A stretch of 64,000 bases of DNA, taken from assembly GCF_039555335.1 (NCBI RefSeq), contig NC_092628.1, forward strand, positions 30,475,409 through 30,539,408, given 5' to 3'. Position numbers and translations under genes: made by a program. Of the stretch, positions 12,501 through 22,600 are shown piece by piece; the first letter of the stretch is position 1; every line of letters begins with the position of its first letter. The notes beneath the pieces are model-generated. The model was not told where the DNA came from. It saw nothing but the letters and a program-made list of their open reading frames with translations, and ran no database searches. Source of the DNA: Amphiura filiformis (taxonomy: Eukaryota > Echinodermata > Ophiuroidea > Amphilepidida > Amphiuridae).

Positions 12501-15500
12501 GATGCTGAAAATTTATCCTACAAACTCACTACGCCTACTTACCCTTGTAATTGGCAATTGCTTTCATAACTGAATGAGCATTTCAGTAAGCTATCCAGTG
12601 CAAACAGACCAACAGGCTTGAATACTTCCATTGGCTTCCCTCTTGATGCTGAAAATTTATCCTGGAATAAAGAAAGATCACATTTTACAAAGTATTATAC
12701 AGCAACTATTTTGTACAAATGTTTTCAAGTATCCATGGTATTCATGGGTATACAAGATCAGTTCACAATTCATACACTTATCGCAAACCAGTGATTAATA
12801 TCATTTGAGTCTGCTGTCTTAGATTTCCAAGTACTAGACAAGGAATCTGATTGGACTTGGACAGAGACATCCTTGTTCCGGACTTGGTCAAAAAAGGACA
12901 AGGTCTCAAAACCCTCCTGTCCAAGTCCAGTCCAAATAAATCCAAGTAAATTGTGAAATGATTTATCTATACCGTAAACACTCGATAGTTACCATGTGCT
13001 TAGTCTGCTTACTATCAAGCGCTTTTGAAAACATGAAATTGTGTACCAAAGTCCGGCGCTTTACCAACTGAGCTAATGGGGTTAAGACACACGTTTGCAA
13101 GTTTACTTGTTCATAAGTATAACTATGTATATCGATGATTTGCTCAGAACACTTTACACTTTTGTCGATGGGGCTCTTCATGTTTGCATGTTTTAAAAGC
13201 GCTCGATAGTAAGCATATATGCTAACTATCAAGTTTTTACGGTATGTCAATTAGATAACCCTGTGAAATATGGCCCTCAAGAACTTGGGCTTTAGGAAAC
13301 TTCTAAACTTCTGCTGCCTCATGCGTGGCAAGAAAGTTTATCTAAATATGTCGATTAGATGTAACCATGTGAAATTTGGCCCTCAAGAACTTGGGCTTTA
13401 GGAAAACTCTAAACTTCTGCTGCCTTATGCGTGGCAAGAAAGTTAGTATACAATATACAATACAGTGTACAATGGGATTGGTTAAATATTCTTCTGTGTT
13501 TTGAATCTTTGATATAATCCTTTTTAATTTTGAACATGGACTCTAAACCTGACCACACCACACTTGACTCTGAAGAGGTGGACTCTTTTGAGTCTGTCTC
13601 AAACACACCTGGCAACAGTGAGTGCCAAGACTTAAAACCCAATTGCAAAGCTATATCTCATGCAGCTGGAAATGTTGAACATTTCTAAGCATTTCCTCTA
13701 TAAAGCAGTATGTCTCTGAATGTTACTAGTTTTCAACCAATGAAATCACTGACAGTCTATAAAAAGCATATTCTGCTTTTGACATTATACTATTAATCTT
13801 TAATCTAGGAATCTTTAAAAATTAAGTTACATATATACAGTACAGACTGAGTCTAGTCTTATTTTATCATGTTTATATCACTAACCAATAGAATGTCAGC
13901 AGAATCTGAAAAGATATCCAAGTATGGCTTGAGAATTTCAAAATGAAATGCAGGGGTCAACAGTCGTCTATGTCGATGCCATTTTGGACCCCCAGAAGTC
14001 AGCAGTCCATCACCAATCCATGGAATTACCAAGTCATAGGCAAAGTTATCTTTGTAATCTATGAAATCAAGTTTAACAAAAGTTTATTATAAAGTGATAA
14101 TATATTACTGGCTACACTGACTTATTTTATTTTGTATATAGATTATTATTATTTGTAAACAACTTTAGTCTGAAGAGTAGGACCTCTTGCTTTTGTTTGC
14201 CACAGACCATCCATCAAATCTCTGATCAAGCACGAAAAATTACTTAAGAATGCAGTTGGCATTCCTTATGCAATCACAGATTCAGTGCCTCATTTCTGAA
14301 GGCTAAGTGTTCTAGGCACTCTTCCACCCATGGTTGCCAGCAGTCATCTTGGACTTGAATGGGCTATACCATTTGAAATTCATATGCCCCCTATGGAATA
14401 CATAATCTTAATCTTCCACACAGGGAGTGTGAATTTCAAACGAGGCTACCCAAATGGGTGACTCCATTTAACATCTACACCACCTGTGTGGGAGATTACG
14501 GTCATATGTCTTCCATGATATAGGGGGTATACGGATTTCAACTGGAATAGCCCAATTCAGGAATGAAGTATTCCCACTTTGAAGTAACTACAAACTGTTT
14601 CAGTAGGTCATTTATGAAAAACACCGACCATGCAAGATCAAAAGTGATTAAACATAATTCAATCAATCAATTTCTGGCGATTTGAATGTGTGTTCGACCG
14701 CTCAGCAGTACTGTATTCAACCATTTTTCCTATACCTTTGTATAGGAGCCAAACATTTCCAGTCATGCATGGCGTGAATGCAAGTTAACGAAGCGCGCAT
14801 ACGAAGTTACGTGTGATCGTGTAAAATTCGTCAATGCCTGGAACTTGGTTTACATGTTGGAGAGATAGCGGCTAACCATTGCTGTAGTTTTTATTTTGTA
14901 ATTTCACTGCTCAGTGATATCAACAGAGAAATCATCGATATTCTTGTAGGCCTAAGGTTGAGTGGCAATGACTACTGGCATTCCTCATGAAATTATCATG
15001 TGCATTTTAGATGATCTTTAGTTTGTTTTCATTGTTGAAACGGATTTGCTGCCCTCCCAAAGTAAACCATGCAGATGGCACGGACACATCATTGTTCGGT
15101 GATGAACAACAGCGAAACATAATTGAATCCCTAATTCAATATGCTGCGTCAAGTAAAAGCAACACTATAGTACATGGCACAATCATATCATGCCACGCAC
15201 TCACATGTGATCAGTTGCTGAACTAATTTCTGAAGATTGCTAATCAACTGCTGTACAAATCTTTTAATGGTTGCATTAGCAACTGAATAAACTAACAAAC
15301 AACAATTATGAATGTAACTGACCTGCATTAGCCACACATGCCTTGATACATTCAGGTGATGACATTATTAAGATACAGCTGAATGGACCCAGCCAAAAAG
15401 GTGCCAGGTCAATTGGTTTGGTTTTTCCTGGTGGAACAATCAGGTCCACTACTGTATCCAGTCGTTTCCTCTCATCAGTAGAAAGCTGTTGATAATAAAG

Positions 15501-18500
15501 ACAAAAACTTCCGGAATTGAGAAATAAGTTGCAGAGATAACAAAAGGGTAGCCTTTTTAAAATCTTCTCAAAATGTTGTCACAGCAGCACATAAAAGTGG
15601 AAAACATTTCTGCAGCATGGAGGCACTCAACTTCCGAATGATGGAATGTGCCTATCAGGTCACCTGTTTTGAAGTCGAATCAGGGAAGTGAGACAGATCC
15701 GGGTCAAAGACTACATCAAAGAGAGATCACGCTACTTACCACGCAACTGAACAAAAGAAGTACAGGGGGAAGGGGGACAAGTGAGCCAACTTGTAGTATG
15801 TCGAAAATCAAAAGGTCCCGCTTTTATAGCAGTACAAAGACATGTGATAAGACCTCTTTTTCAAAATTGTTTGATACCACCCATAAAAAAAAAATAAGGT
15901 AGCGGGTGCCTACCCGGTGCTGATCCGCAAGGTATCCGATACCTTGTGGATGTCATTTTTAAAGACATCCAATGGCACCCGCTAGCGGATTAGTTTTCGG
16001 ATGCCTCAAAGTCAGAGTTGGGAGCTACCGGGTAGGTATCCGGTGCCTTAACAAGATATACAAAAAGGCACCCGCTAACTTAGTCAATAAAAGGAGGCAT
16101 CCGAAAGGGCACCCGCTAACTTAGTCAAGAAAAAGGTAGGCATCCGAAAGGTATCCACTAACTTAGTCAATAAAAGGAGGCATCCAAAAGGTATCCACTA
16201 ACTTAGTCAATAAAAGGAGGCATCCAAAAGGTATCCACTAAGGTCACATGATCACCAACTGCCATTTCAAATTTGCTGTTGGATTCATGCAACAAGCTGT
16301 TCTCTTGATGGTGGTGTTTTGGTCTCTTCACACAAATCATTCATTCTTTATGGAGAATTTTATACTACAGATGACTACAATGACTATATATATGCACATG
16401 TAGATGCACAGGTAAATTAAAGATTTGCAGAGTTGCATTTCAAGCAGTAAATGTTATAAGCTTATCAACTGCATGTACATAATGTGTGCAAAGGCTGCTG
16501 AATTTTGCAGTATGCACTTGCAAGTATCCAAAATTAGTTTTCTGTGATAAGGCTAATGGAACTCGATTGTTAGTTTCCTATTGACCGCCCGCATCACTTT
16601 TTCAATTTGACCAAAACTTTCATTATTTTCATAAAAAAGTCAATTATCTGAACATTGAAATGAAATAATCAAAATTGAAACTCTCAAAATGTCTGACATC
16701 CCCTGCTGATCATAATCAGCACTTTTTCTTAGTTGTAGGGGTAGAGGATGTAGTAAATAATGGAAATTTAAGGATTACCTCATCATGTTTCCAGTGATTA
16801 CAAAATTGCTAATTTCTTTTCATTTTTATGAAAACAAATTCAAATCTTTTCTCAATCTGTTGCAAAATGTCTGTAAAGATGATCTAAGCATTAATACCAG
16901 TTTGAGATGGTCTTTCATCAACAATATATACTTTGGTACTGTTGGAGTACCTAAATTTGGAGAAAGCTGTTCATAAAATCATTGATTTTGTTGACATAAT
17001 GGATAATGAAAAGAGACCGAATAATGAATAATGAAATAGCGACCTCGTCCTTTTTTTTAAACATCCAATCGGAAACTAATAATCGAGCTTCAGTAGCCAC
17101 TGCAAATTGGATTCATATCATTGGCTATTACTGATACCGGTACATGTCTAAAAGGTTGGAGATCGGAGGTATAATATTGAACAATGCCGCAAAGTATAGC
17201 ATGTGGTGTACCCGGGGGGGGAAAAAAAAAAAAAAATTTTGGTGGGTATGCTCCCCGAATTTTGAGGTGGTGGGTCTTTGGGAGCTGACGTGCACTGTAA
17301 GGTAAAAGGGGTCTTTCGGAGCTGCCAACCGGCTGTGAACAAGTAAAATGGGGTCTTTTGAGCTACGAAAAGTCAAAATCAAGGGTATTTCTTGGCTTTT
17401 TGGTTGAAAATCGCTTGAAAAAACAAGAAATATGAGGAATAAGCAATTTTTGTGTCTTTTTGAGCTGAAATTATCAAAATCAAGGGTCTTTCAGAGCTTT
17501 ATTTTGGTCAAATAATAGGGGTCTTTCGAGCTGCGAAACCCAAAAGGGGGGTCTTTCCGGGGAGCATACCCATATGGTCATTTGTGTTGAGTGCCCCCCT
17601 TCCGGGTGGTGTACCTCTGGGCCCGGGTTGGCACTTATAGGAGTCTGAAAACTTTAGGCCAATGGAACTCGATTATTAGTTTCCGATTGGATGTTTGAAA
17701 AAAAGGATGAGGTCGCTATTTCATTATTCATTATTCGGTCTCTTTTCATTATCCATTATGTCAACAAAATCAGTGATTTTATGAACAGCTTTCTCCAGAC
17801 TAAGGTACCCCACCAGTACCAAAGTATATATTGTTGATGAAAGACCATCTCAAAACTGGTATTAATGCTTAGATCATCTTTGCAGGCATTTTGCAACAGA
17901 TTGAGAAAAGATTTGAATTTGTTTTCATAAAATGAAAAGAAATTAGCAATTTTGTAATCACTAGAAACATGATGAGGTAATCCTTAAATTTCCATTATTT
18001 ACTACATCCTCTACCCCTACAACTAAAAAAAAAGTGCTGATTATGATCAGCAGGGGATGTCAGACATTTTGAGAGTTTCAATTTTGATTATTTCCATTTC
18101 AATGTTCAGATAATTGACTTTTTATGAAAATAATGAAAGTTTTGGTCAAATTGAAAAAGTGATGCGGGAGGTCAATAGGAAACTAACAATCGAGTTCCAT
18201 TAGCCTTAAAACAAAATTGTCCAGGCCTAATTGGATTTTAGTTTTGCATTTTACTTTGTGTTATCATGTCATTATGTAGGCCTACAATTTATGCTTGGGA
18301 CTCAAAATCATTTAGTGTTCAGGAATTCATTGTGTTTTACAGATTTTGTGTTAAAGTAAATCCACATGTACCCTACGTATTATAGGAATAACTGCACCGC
18401 GCTAATAAAGCTCACATGTTCGCCGGTTTGTTGTATCCATGTTATACTCAATCAATGTATTGCCTCATTTACATGAACTTCCACAAGAATGTTGCCTAAG

Positions 18501-21500
18501 GGGCTGTGCAATAATTATGAGCCCTCAGCCCCTGGTGGAGGGTAAAATTGTGGGGGCCAAGAAATTTTTGGCGAGCCGAAGGGGGGGGACAAGCAATTTT
18601 TGCCATCCGGGAGGGGGAAAAGCGATTTTTGGCACACATTCACGGGGCACCTTTTAAAGAAAACGCTCTAAAAAGGCTTAGGAAAACAGTACAGAAACGC
18701 TTAAATATGCAAATTTTCCTGCTCGCAGTGCTCGCAACATGTATCTAGACCATTTAAGGTTTGTAAATTGGGATCACAAAAATTTGGCATGCACGAAGTG
18801 CAACTGAATTTTAGTGGACCGAGAGGGGGCAAGCGATTTTTGGCGAGCCGTTCGGGGCTCATAATTATTGCACAGCCCCTAAATATATGCCGACCAAGTG
18901 CGGTTTGTTGAAAACCATTGATGCCAATTGAAATGTGCCAAATGACATCGGGTACTTATCCGGTGGTCTCCAAAAAGCCATCGGATAGTTATCCGGTAGC
19001 GTACCTAACGGTTCTCAAAAGTTTTCCACAAAAGGCACCGAAGGCACCGGTACTTATCCCATTGCTATTCACAATACCGTGGAGGCACCCAATAGGCACC
19101 CGGTACTTATCCGGTACTTACCAGATGGCTATTCACAATACCATGTAGGCACCCGATAGGCACCCGATACTTATCTGGTACTTACCCGATGGCTATTCAC
19201 AAGTGACCAGATACCATGGAGGCATCCACTAAAAGGTATCGGGTGCTTACCAGGTATCTACCTAATTTGCATGTCATTTCAGCCGGTGCTTACCCGGTGA
19301 GTAGCGGATAGGTATCCGCAAAGTTGTGTTTTTTCGATATGGGTAACTATCACATCCAATTTCTCACTGGATGTACTCTGGAGCTACTCCGGATTACCCC
19401 CAGGGCTACTCTGTAGCGGTGCACCGTAACGCGAGTCAAAACTCCGTGGACTACTCCTATCCGGTTTTCCATGGTGTACCTCCCGTAGAGACAGCCTATA
19501 GCGGAGTACCTCTAGAGGTACTCCGTAAAAAAATGTGTGATGATCTGTTGCCAGATTGAATGCTATTTTCTCAATTCAGCTTTATTGTATGCTTTTATTA
19601 GGATATATTAGGGATTTTTGTTCTTTCTTTCTTTCTTTTTTTTCAAATATATGTTAATAGTATAATAATAGAAAATAGTAAACAAGTAAATAGGCCTATA
19701 AACAAGTTCAGAAATAAGCAAGTAAAATTAATGAAGTAAATAACTGACTAAATAAATTTATCAATGAATAAACAAGTAAATAAAACAATAGGTAGGCCTA
19801 ATTAAATTAACAAGTAAAAACTACACAAATAAGAAAGTAAATAAGTAAACATGTGTAGGCCTATTAGGCCTAAATAAAAAAAAGAATAGTACTCGTAGGC
19901 CTAGGCCTATGTAAAATAATCAATATTAGAATGATAATAATTATCATTAACTTGGTTGTTATTTAGCTTTTTAATTTGATTACCTGTTTGCTTACATGTT
20001 TTTTCATTTGTTTGAGTAGGCCTGCATTTGTATGTTTTAAGCATTTTTCTTTGCATATTATACTTGAATGATTGGTCATTTATTTTAGGACCCCACTTTT
20101 ATTCATTTATTTTTTACGCTTTTATTAAATTTATTATTAGTTTTATATTTATTATTTATTTACGTTTACTTATTTACTTTTTAATTGTTTAGTAACTTAT
20201 TTAAATATTTACTTTTTAATAAATAAGTGACCAATCATTCAAGTATAATAATAAGCAAAGAAAAATGTTAAAAAAACAAACAAATGCAGGCCTACTCAAA
20301 CAAACGAAAAAACACATATCAAACAGGTAAGTCAAAGTAAAAGATGAATAACAACCGAGAAAATATGAAAACTGCGAGTAACATCAATGAAAGTTAAGAC
20401 TAGTAGGGCCTAGCCAAAGGCCTAGGCCTAGGCTACGACTTGCAACAGTAAAGTAATGTGGTGCAAAATGTTAGGAAAACAGCGTGAAAACAAGAAATTC
20501 AATAAGTATAAATTATGAATAAATTTTAACTGTGGGTCCAATAATAAACTCCTATAATAAACAAACAACATGGGAAAGTAGAACCGCGAACCGCAGTATG
20601 CACACTTTCTGTAAAATACAGAATAACAACGACAACGTCATGCAAGCATCTCAAGTTTAATAGCAAAACTAAAAACATAACAAGAAACACAAAATTAAAT
20701 AATGATTGAAAATGATTTTAAAAACAAATTGAGAAGAAGTCGTACTGTCGTTAAACAAAAGAACAAGTTTCTACAAAGGAAACAAAACCACTAAAAAGAA
20801 ACAAAATGATAGTCCGTGTCTCCGTGTGGCTGAAACCGATTCATGACGCCCTATGCAAGCGTGCAAACATGGTCAATCAATTAATCAAAACAACAAACGT
20901 TCGCTTTGCTAAAAATAGCTAGGTACGCGCACTAGTAGGTGGCCGTTTACGCGTTCGGTGAGTTGTTTACCGCTGCCGGTCAATGACCCGTTTGGCTGCG
21001 GTTGTACACCGGAGCTGACTTCGGTGTTACTCCAGGGTTGGCTCGTGGTTGACAGCTATCAGATGTACTTCAGAGTAGCTTCTTAAGAGTACCTTTAGAG
21101 TAGCTCCGATATGGCGTATCCAGAAGTTGGCACTAGTGTAGCATCGGAGTTGGCTTCTAGACAGACAATGGATGGAGTAACAGCGAAGTAGCTCTGATAT
21201 GGTGTATCCACTATGGGTTTGCTAAGGTGTAGCTACTTCGAAGTAGCTTCAGAGTAGCTCTATTAAGGTGTAGCTTCAGGGCTACACCAGGTGTAGCCGT
21301 GAAGGTAATCTGCCGCGGTGGTAAACCGTGAATGAGAATCTGGATGTGTATATACAGGCCCATCAGGGGTGAAAGTCCCAGAGTAATCAAGGCCAAAAGT
21401 GAACTTTAAAAATTTGGAAGACTACTTGTTAGCGAAAACTATCCTTTTTTGAGCACTTATACCAAATGACCCCTTTCTTCAAAATTTCATACCCAATGAC

Positions 21501-22249
21501 CCCTTTGGGCCAAGAGTAATCAGGTCAAAAGTTAACTCACTCAAAGAAGCTATCATTTGGAAGACTTCTCCTCTTCTGTACACTTTGAAAATTTCCTAAA
21601 ACCAGGGCCTATCCTCCATGTCTCTTTATTTTATCAAACCTGAATCTTCATCCACCCTCTGGCCCTTGAGAGGCTACAATAAATGAAAATAATTTTGACA
21701 CACTCTGGCATTATAAATGTAAATTACCACCTCTCTTCTCCAATATTGATGAAAGCACCTTTAATATCGGACTCTCTAGCTTCGCAAACAGTATTTGAGG
21801 AAAATTGGGGAGGATGAACATGATGAATGAAAGGAAAGGTTAACGGTATGTACTTCTCATCAAAGCTAGATATACTAATCTCAATTGAGCAACAATGAAG
21901 AGTTCTAAAATACTGTACTAAGTGTGCCAGCTGCTTTTTCCCTTGATTGTAGCCCTGCCCTACATTTCAACGAAAGTGCCGATAGTGGCACTCTATAATC
22001 AAACATTGGTAATCATTTGCAGAACTGGATTTATGAGACACAACTTTTTGAATGGCCATTTACATGTATTATACTTACCAAAAATGCATGTCCCCAAATA
22101 GGATGTGCTGGTCCGAATTCTTGCATTTTCAGGTCCTGTATCAGTTTCTGATAATGCCATCTCTGTTTGAACAGCCTCCATATGTAACGGCATAGTTGAA
22201 AACCACACAGGAAAAGGAGCGCCTCAAATACAAGCCCAGGGGTTAACAT
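3325..22249 (-). CDS. CYP4F-like cytochrome P450, paralogue 1 (9 exons, 513 aa)
   Basis: Predicted ER-membrane monooxygenase of the CYP4 clan, most like CYP4F. Characterised relatives omega-hydroxylate fatty acids and eicosanoids using electrons from NADPH-P450 reductase; the substrate here cannot be read from sequence. Exons on the minus strand: 22249-22079, 15485-15323, 14058-13886, 12661-12543, 10172-9914, 9320-9124, 7053-6920, 6489-6342, 3502-3325. All boundaries are GT-AG and the phases are 0,1,0,2,0,2,1,2. Seen in the product: hydrophobic anchor at about 4-25, C-helix WHRHR (138-142), I-helix AGHDTT (317-322), ExxR (E376, R379), PERF (431-434), FSAGPRNCIG with heme Cys457. The length is normal for a full P450. 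Oddities: exon 4 lies in a three-copy array, Ala317 replaces the CYP4 glutamate, and intron 1 (6.6 kb) is packed with foldback repeats. It is probably an active gene; the exact CYP subfamily is uncertain. Confidence 0.92.
4949..5030. repeat. 29-bp tandem repeat, three units
   Basis: Units start at 4949, 4978 and 5007, each GCCAAAACTGGACCACTAAG-like and continuing CGTTGACGT; the last is partial. It lies in gene 1 intron 8. Confidence 0.85.
5572..6249. mobile_element. Foldback MITE with CCAGCAAACACAAAAACG ends
   Basis: Ends CCCAGCAAACACAAAAACG and CGTTTTGTGTTTGCTGGG are inverted. Sub-terminal GGTTATATAAAGG and CCTTTATATAACC words and a further CCAGCAAACACAG at about 5832 suggest a nested or tandemly repeated arm. 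It lies in gene 1 intron 8. Confidence 0.8.
6342..6489 (-). CDS. Gene 1 exon 8 (aa 407-454, PERF)
   Basis: The acceptor ATTTTCAG precedes the exon; the donor GTATGT splits the Arg codon of the heme loop (phase 2). It encodes [20 protein letters not shown] and ends FSAGP. It is single copy here, unlike in gene 3. Confidence 0.94.
6920..7053 (-). CDS. Gene 1 exon 7 (aa 362-405, K-helix)
   Basis: The acceptor TTTATCAG precedes the exon and the donor GTTAGT follows (phase 1). It encodes [20 protein letters not shown], giving the invariant ExxR (E376, R379), and ends NQTVVPK. This is very CYP4F-like. Confidence 0.94.
7408..7648. mobile_element. MITE family B copy 1
   Basis: Inverted ends TGGGCTATTCCATTTAAA and TTTAAATGTAATAGCCCA. 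Related to 14357-14558. Gene 1 intron 6. Confidence 0.65.
9124..9320 (-). CDS. Gene 1 exon 6 (aa 296-360, I-helix)
   Basis: The acceptor ATTTTCAG precedes the exon and the donor GTAAGA follows (phase 2). It carries [14 protein letters not shown], the oxygen-activating I-helix motif. Ala317 occupies the site of the conserved CYP4 glutamate. [16 protein letters not shown] follows. Confidence 0.94.
9914..10172 (-). CDS. Gene 1 exon 5 (aa 210-295)
   Basis: The acceptor CATCTAG precedes the exon and the donor GTAATG follows (phase 0). It encodes an 86-residue mainly helical, basic segment ending [13 protein letters not shown], corresponding to CYP4 helices F to H. Confidence 0.9.
10505..12005. 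mobile_element. Palindromic MITE split by a later insertion
   Basis: Outer arms GTTTTTAACCGCTGTC and CAGCGGCTAAAAAC, with inner ATAACACGCGACATTA and AATGATGTCGCTTGTG. The right arm is interrupted at 10596-11957. An uninterrupted relative lies at 33460-33565. Confidence 0.7.
10596..11957. mobile_element. 1362-bp element with about 200-bp terminal inverted repeats
   Basis: Ends CGAGGGGCAGTCAGTATG and its inverse CATACTGACTGCCCCTCG. The inverted match continues through GAGTTGACTCGTGACGTCAT to TACGTAATCATGTGT about 170 bases in. It is flanked by TA, consistent with a TA target duplication. There is no transposase frame, so it is non-autonomous. Gene 1 intron 4. Confidence 0.85.
12285..12373 (-). 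pseudogene. Gene 1 decayed exon 4 copy (4c)
   Basis: A third exon 4 copy, 25 bases after 4b, with an intact 5' half ([20 protein letters not shown]) that breaks up after the LLKC codons. It has no donor and runs into a stop, so it cannot act as an exon. It shares SASEGK with genes 2 and 3, unlike 4a and 4b (SASRGK). Confidence 0.8.
12399..12517 (-). CDS. Gene 1 duplicate exon 4b (intact alternative copy)
   Basis: A second 119-base copy of exon 4 with one visible, synonymous difference from 4a, so it encodes the same 39 residues. It is flanked by AG upstream and GTAAGT downstream. The spacer to 4a is only 25 bases, starts GTAAGT and ends GTAG, and has no pyrimidine tract or room for a branch site. 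Reading through from 4a meets TAA at once. It could be spliced only in place of 4a, or ignored. Confidence 0.6.
12543..12661 (-). CDS. Gene 1 exon 4, copy 4a (aa 170-208)
   Basis: The acceptor has a good pyrimidine tract (TTTCTTTATTCCAG); the donor is GTAAGT (phase 2). The exon encodes [20 protein letters not shown] and then [19 protein letters not shown]. This is the first of three tandem copies in transcript order and the only one with a normal upstream intron end, so it is the best candidate for the used exon. Confidence 0.85.
12970..13244. mobile_element. MITE with TACCGTAAA ends and a tRNA-like interior
   Basis: Inverted ends TACCGTAAACACTCGATAGT and ACTATCAAGTTTTTACGGTA. On the minus strand the interior has TTAGCTCAGTTGGTAAAGCG, an A-box-like word, but no complete tRNA. 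Gene 1 intron 3. Confidence 0.7.
13246..13446. repeat. Tandem duplication, about 100-bp unit x2
   Basis: Two copies starting at 13246 and 13350 share GGCCCTCAAGAACTTGGGCT and TGCGTGGCAAGAAAGTT, with few mismatches. Confidence 0.85.
13886..14058 (-). CDS. Gene 1 exon 3 (aa 112-169, C-helix)
   Basis: The acceptor TTTCATAG precedes the exon and the donor GTTAGT follows (phase 0). It contains [20 protein letters not shown] and then [14 protein letters not shown], the CYP4 C-helix signature with Trp138 and Arg142, which contact heme propionates in P450s. Confidence 0.92.
14357..14558. mobile_element. MITE family B copy 2
   Basis: Inverted ends GAATGGGCTATACCATTT and AACTGGAATAGCCCAATTC. Interior of short inverted words such as GGAATAC and TCTTCCA. 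Gene 1 intron 2. Confidence 0.65.
15323..15485 (-). CDS. Gene 1 exon 2 (aa 58-111)
   Basis: The acceptor ...TCAACAG precedes the exon, and the donor GTCAGT follows after one base of the next codon. It encodes a segment ending [15 protein letters not shown] and ACVANA, matching the CYP4F region before the C-helix. It is one codon shorter than in genes 2 and 3. Confidence 0.9.
15895..16240. repeat. GGTATCCGG-rich island with 40-42 bp tandem units
   Basis: Tandem units start at about 16068, 16109, 16151 and 16191 (CACTAACTTAGTCAATAAAA, then GGAGGCATCC). The part before is built of short inverted GGTATCC, GGATACC and GGCACCC words. Related DNA lies at 18942-19330. Gene 1 intron 1. Confidence 0.7.
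16551..17098. mobile_element. MITE family C copy 1 (548 bp)
   Basis: Its own inverted ends are GGCTAATGGAACTCGATTG and AATAATCGAGCTTCAGTAGCC (first and last 20 or so bases). A near-full-length inverted copy lies at 17657-18205. Confidence 0.85.
17243..17572. mobile_element. MITE with GGGTATGCTCCCCG ends
   Basis: Inverted ends GGGTATGCTCCCCG and CGGGGAGCATACCC flank repeated GGTCTTT and GAGCT words. It sits in the loop between the two family C copies. Confidence 0.65.
17657..18205. mobile_element. MITE family C copy 2, inverted (549 bp)
   Basis: The reverse complement of 16551-17098 with scattered mismatches. It is flanked by TTA on both sides, a possible target duplication. Gene 1 intron 1. 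Confidence 0.85.
18499..18880. mobile_element. MITE with AGGGGCTGTGCAATAATTAT ends
   Basis: Inverted ends AGGGGCTGTGCAATAATTAT (left) and ATAATTATTGCACAGCCCCT (right). The interior repeats GCGATTTTTGGC-type words and G runs. Gene 1 intron 1. Confidence 0.8.
18942..19330. repeat. GGTACTTATCCGG repeat island
   Basis: Many copies of GGTACTTATCCGG and GGCACCCGATAGG, plus GATGGCTATTCACAA at irregular spacing of about 50-60 bases. Same word family as 15895-16240. Confidence 0.65.
19345..21350. mobile_element. About 2-kb foldback element
   Basis: Outer ends CTATCACATCCAATTTCTCA and TGAGAATCTGGATGTGTATA are roughly inverted. GTAGCT/GGAGTA-rich zones lie at both ends. An inner inverted pair (AAGCATTTTTCTTTGCATAT near 20039; AAGCAAAGAAAAATGTT near 20253) is centred near 20150. 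No protein is encoded. Gene 1 intron 1. Confidence 0.55.
22079..22249 (-). CDS. Gene 1 exon 1 (aa 1-57)
   Basis: The start ATG at 22249 begins [18 protein letters not shown], a hydrophobic N-terminal anchor followed by a basic stretch and the PIWGH motif. The donor GTAAGT follows directly (phase 0). This start is chosen because the same Met opens all three paralogues. Relative to gene 2, about 7 bases including a splice acceptor are missing just upstream. Confidence 0.9.
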
Positions 22250-22345
22250 TATCTCAGGTTTATAGAAGACAAAAACACATTATTATACAAGTTTAATGAT
22301 TTTGAAGGAGTATTCTGTGATCCTATATAAACATGATAAAGTTAA

Positions 22346-22600
22346 AAGGGCATTTCGTGATCCACAGCATCATCCCCCCACTTTTCTCAAAAGAACCTCT
22401 GGCTACATAATGTTAATGTACAACAAATTTCTTGCAGATTAATTTGTGTAGCAAAGATATCATGAAATTTGAATTTCGTTCTGGTATACCAGTAATACAC
22501 ATACTGAAATACACAACTGAAATTTAGGAAATAAGCTTTTTTAGTGGATATCTACTGAAAATGTCATAAAAAGAGGATGCTAGGATCATGAAATGCTTCT
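22346..22600. mobile_element. TTAA-flanked MITE, copy 1
   Basis: TTAA at 22342-22345 and 22601-22604. Inverted ends AAGGGCATTTCGTGATCC and GGATCATGAAATGCTTCT. It is related to 54848-55189. TTAA duplication is the hallmark of piggyBac-type transposition. Confidence 0.8.

Noticed and set aside
12285..12661. Exon 4 array as an in-frame protein repeat
   Set aside because: Although the period (144) is a multiple of three, reading through copy 4a gives TAA within two codons.
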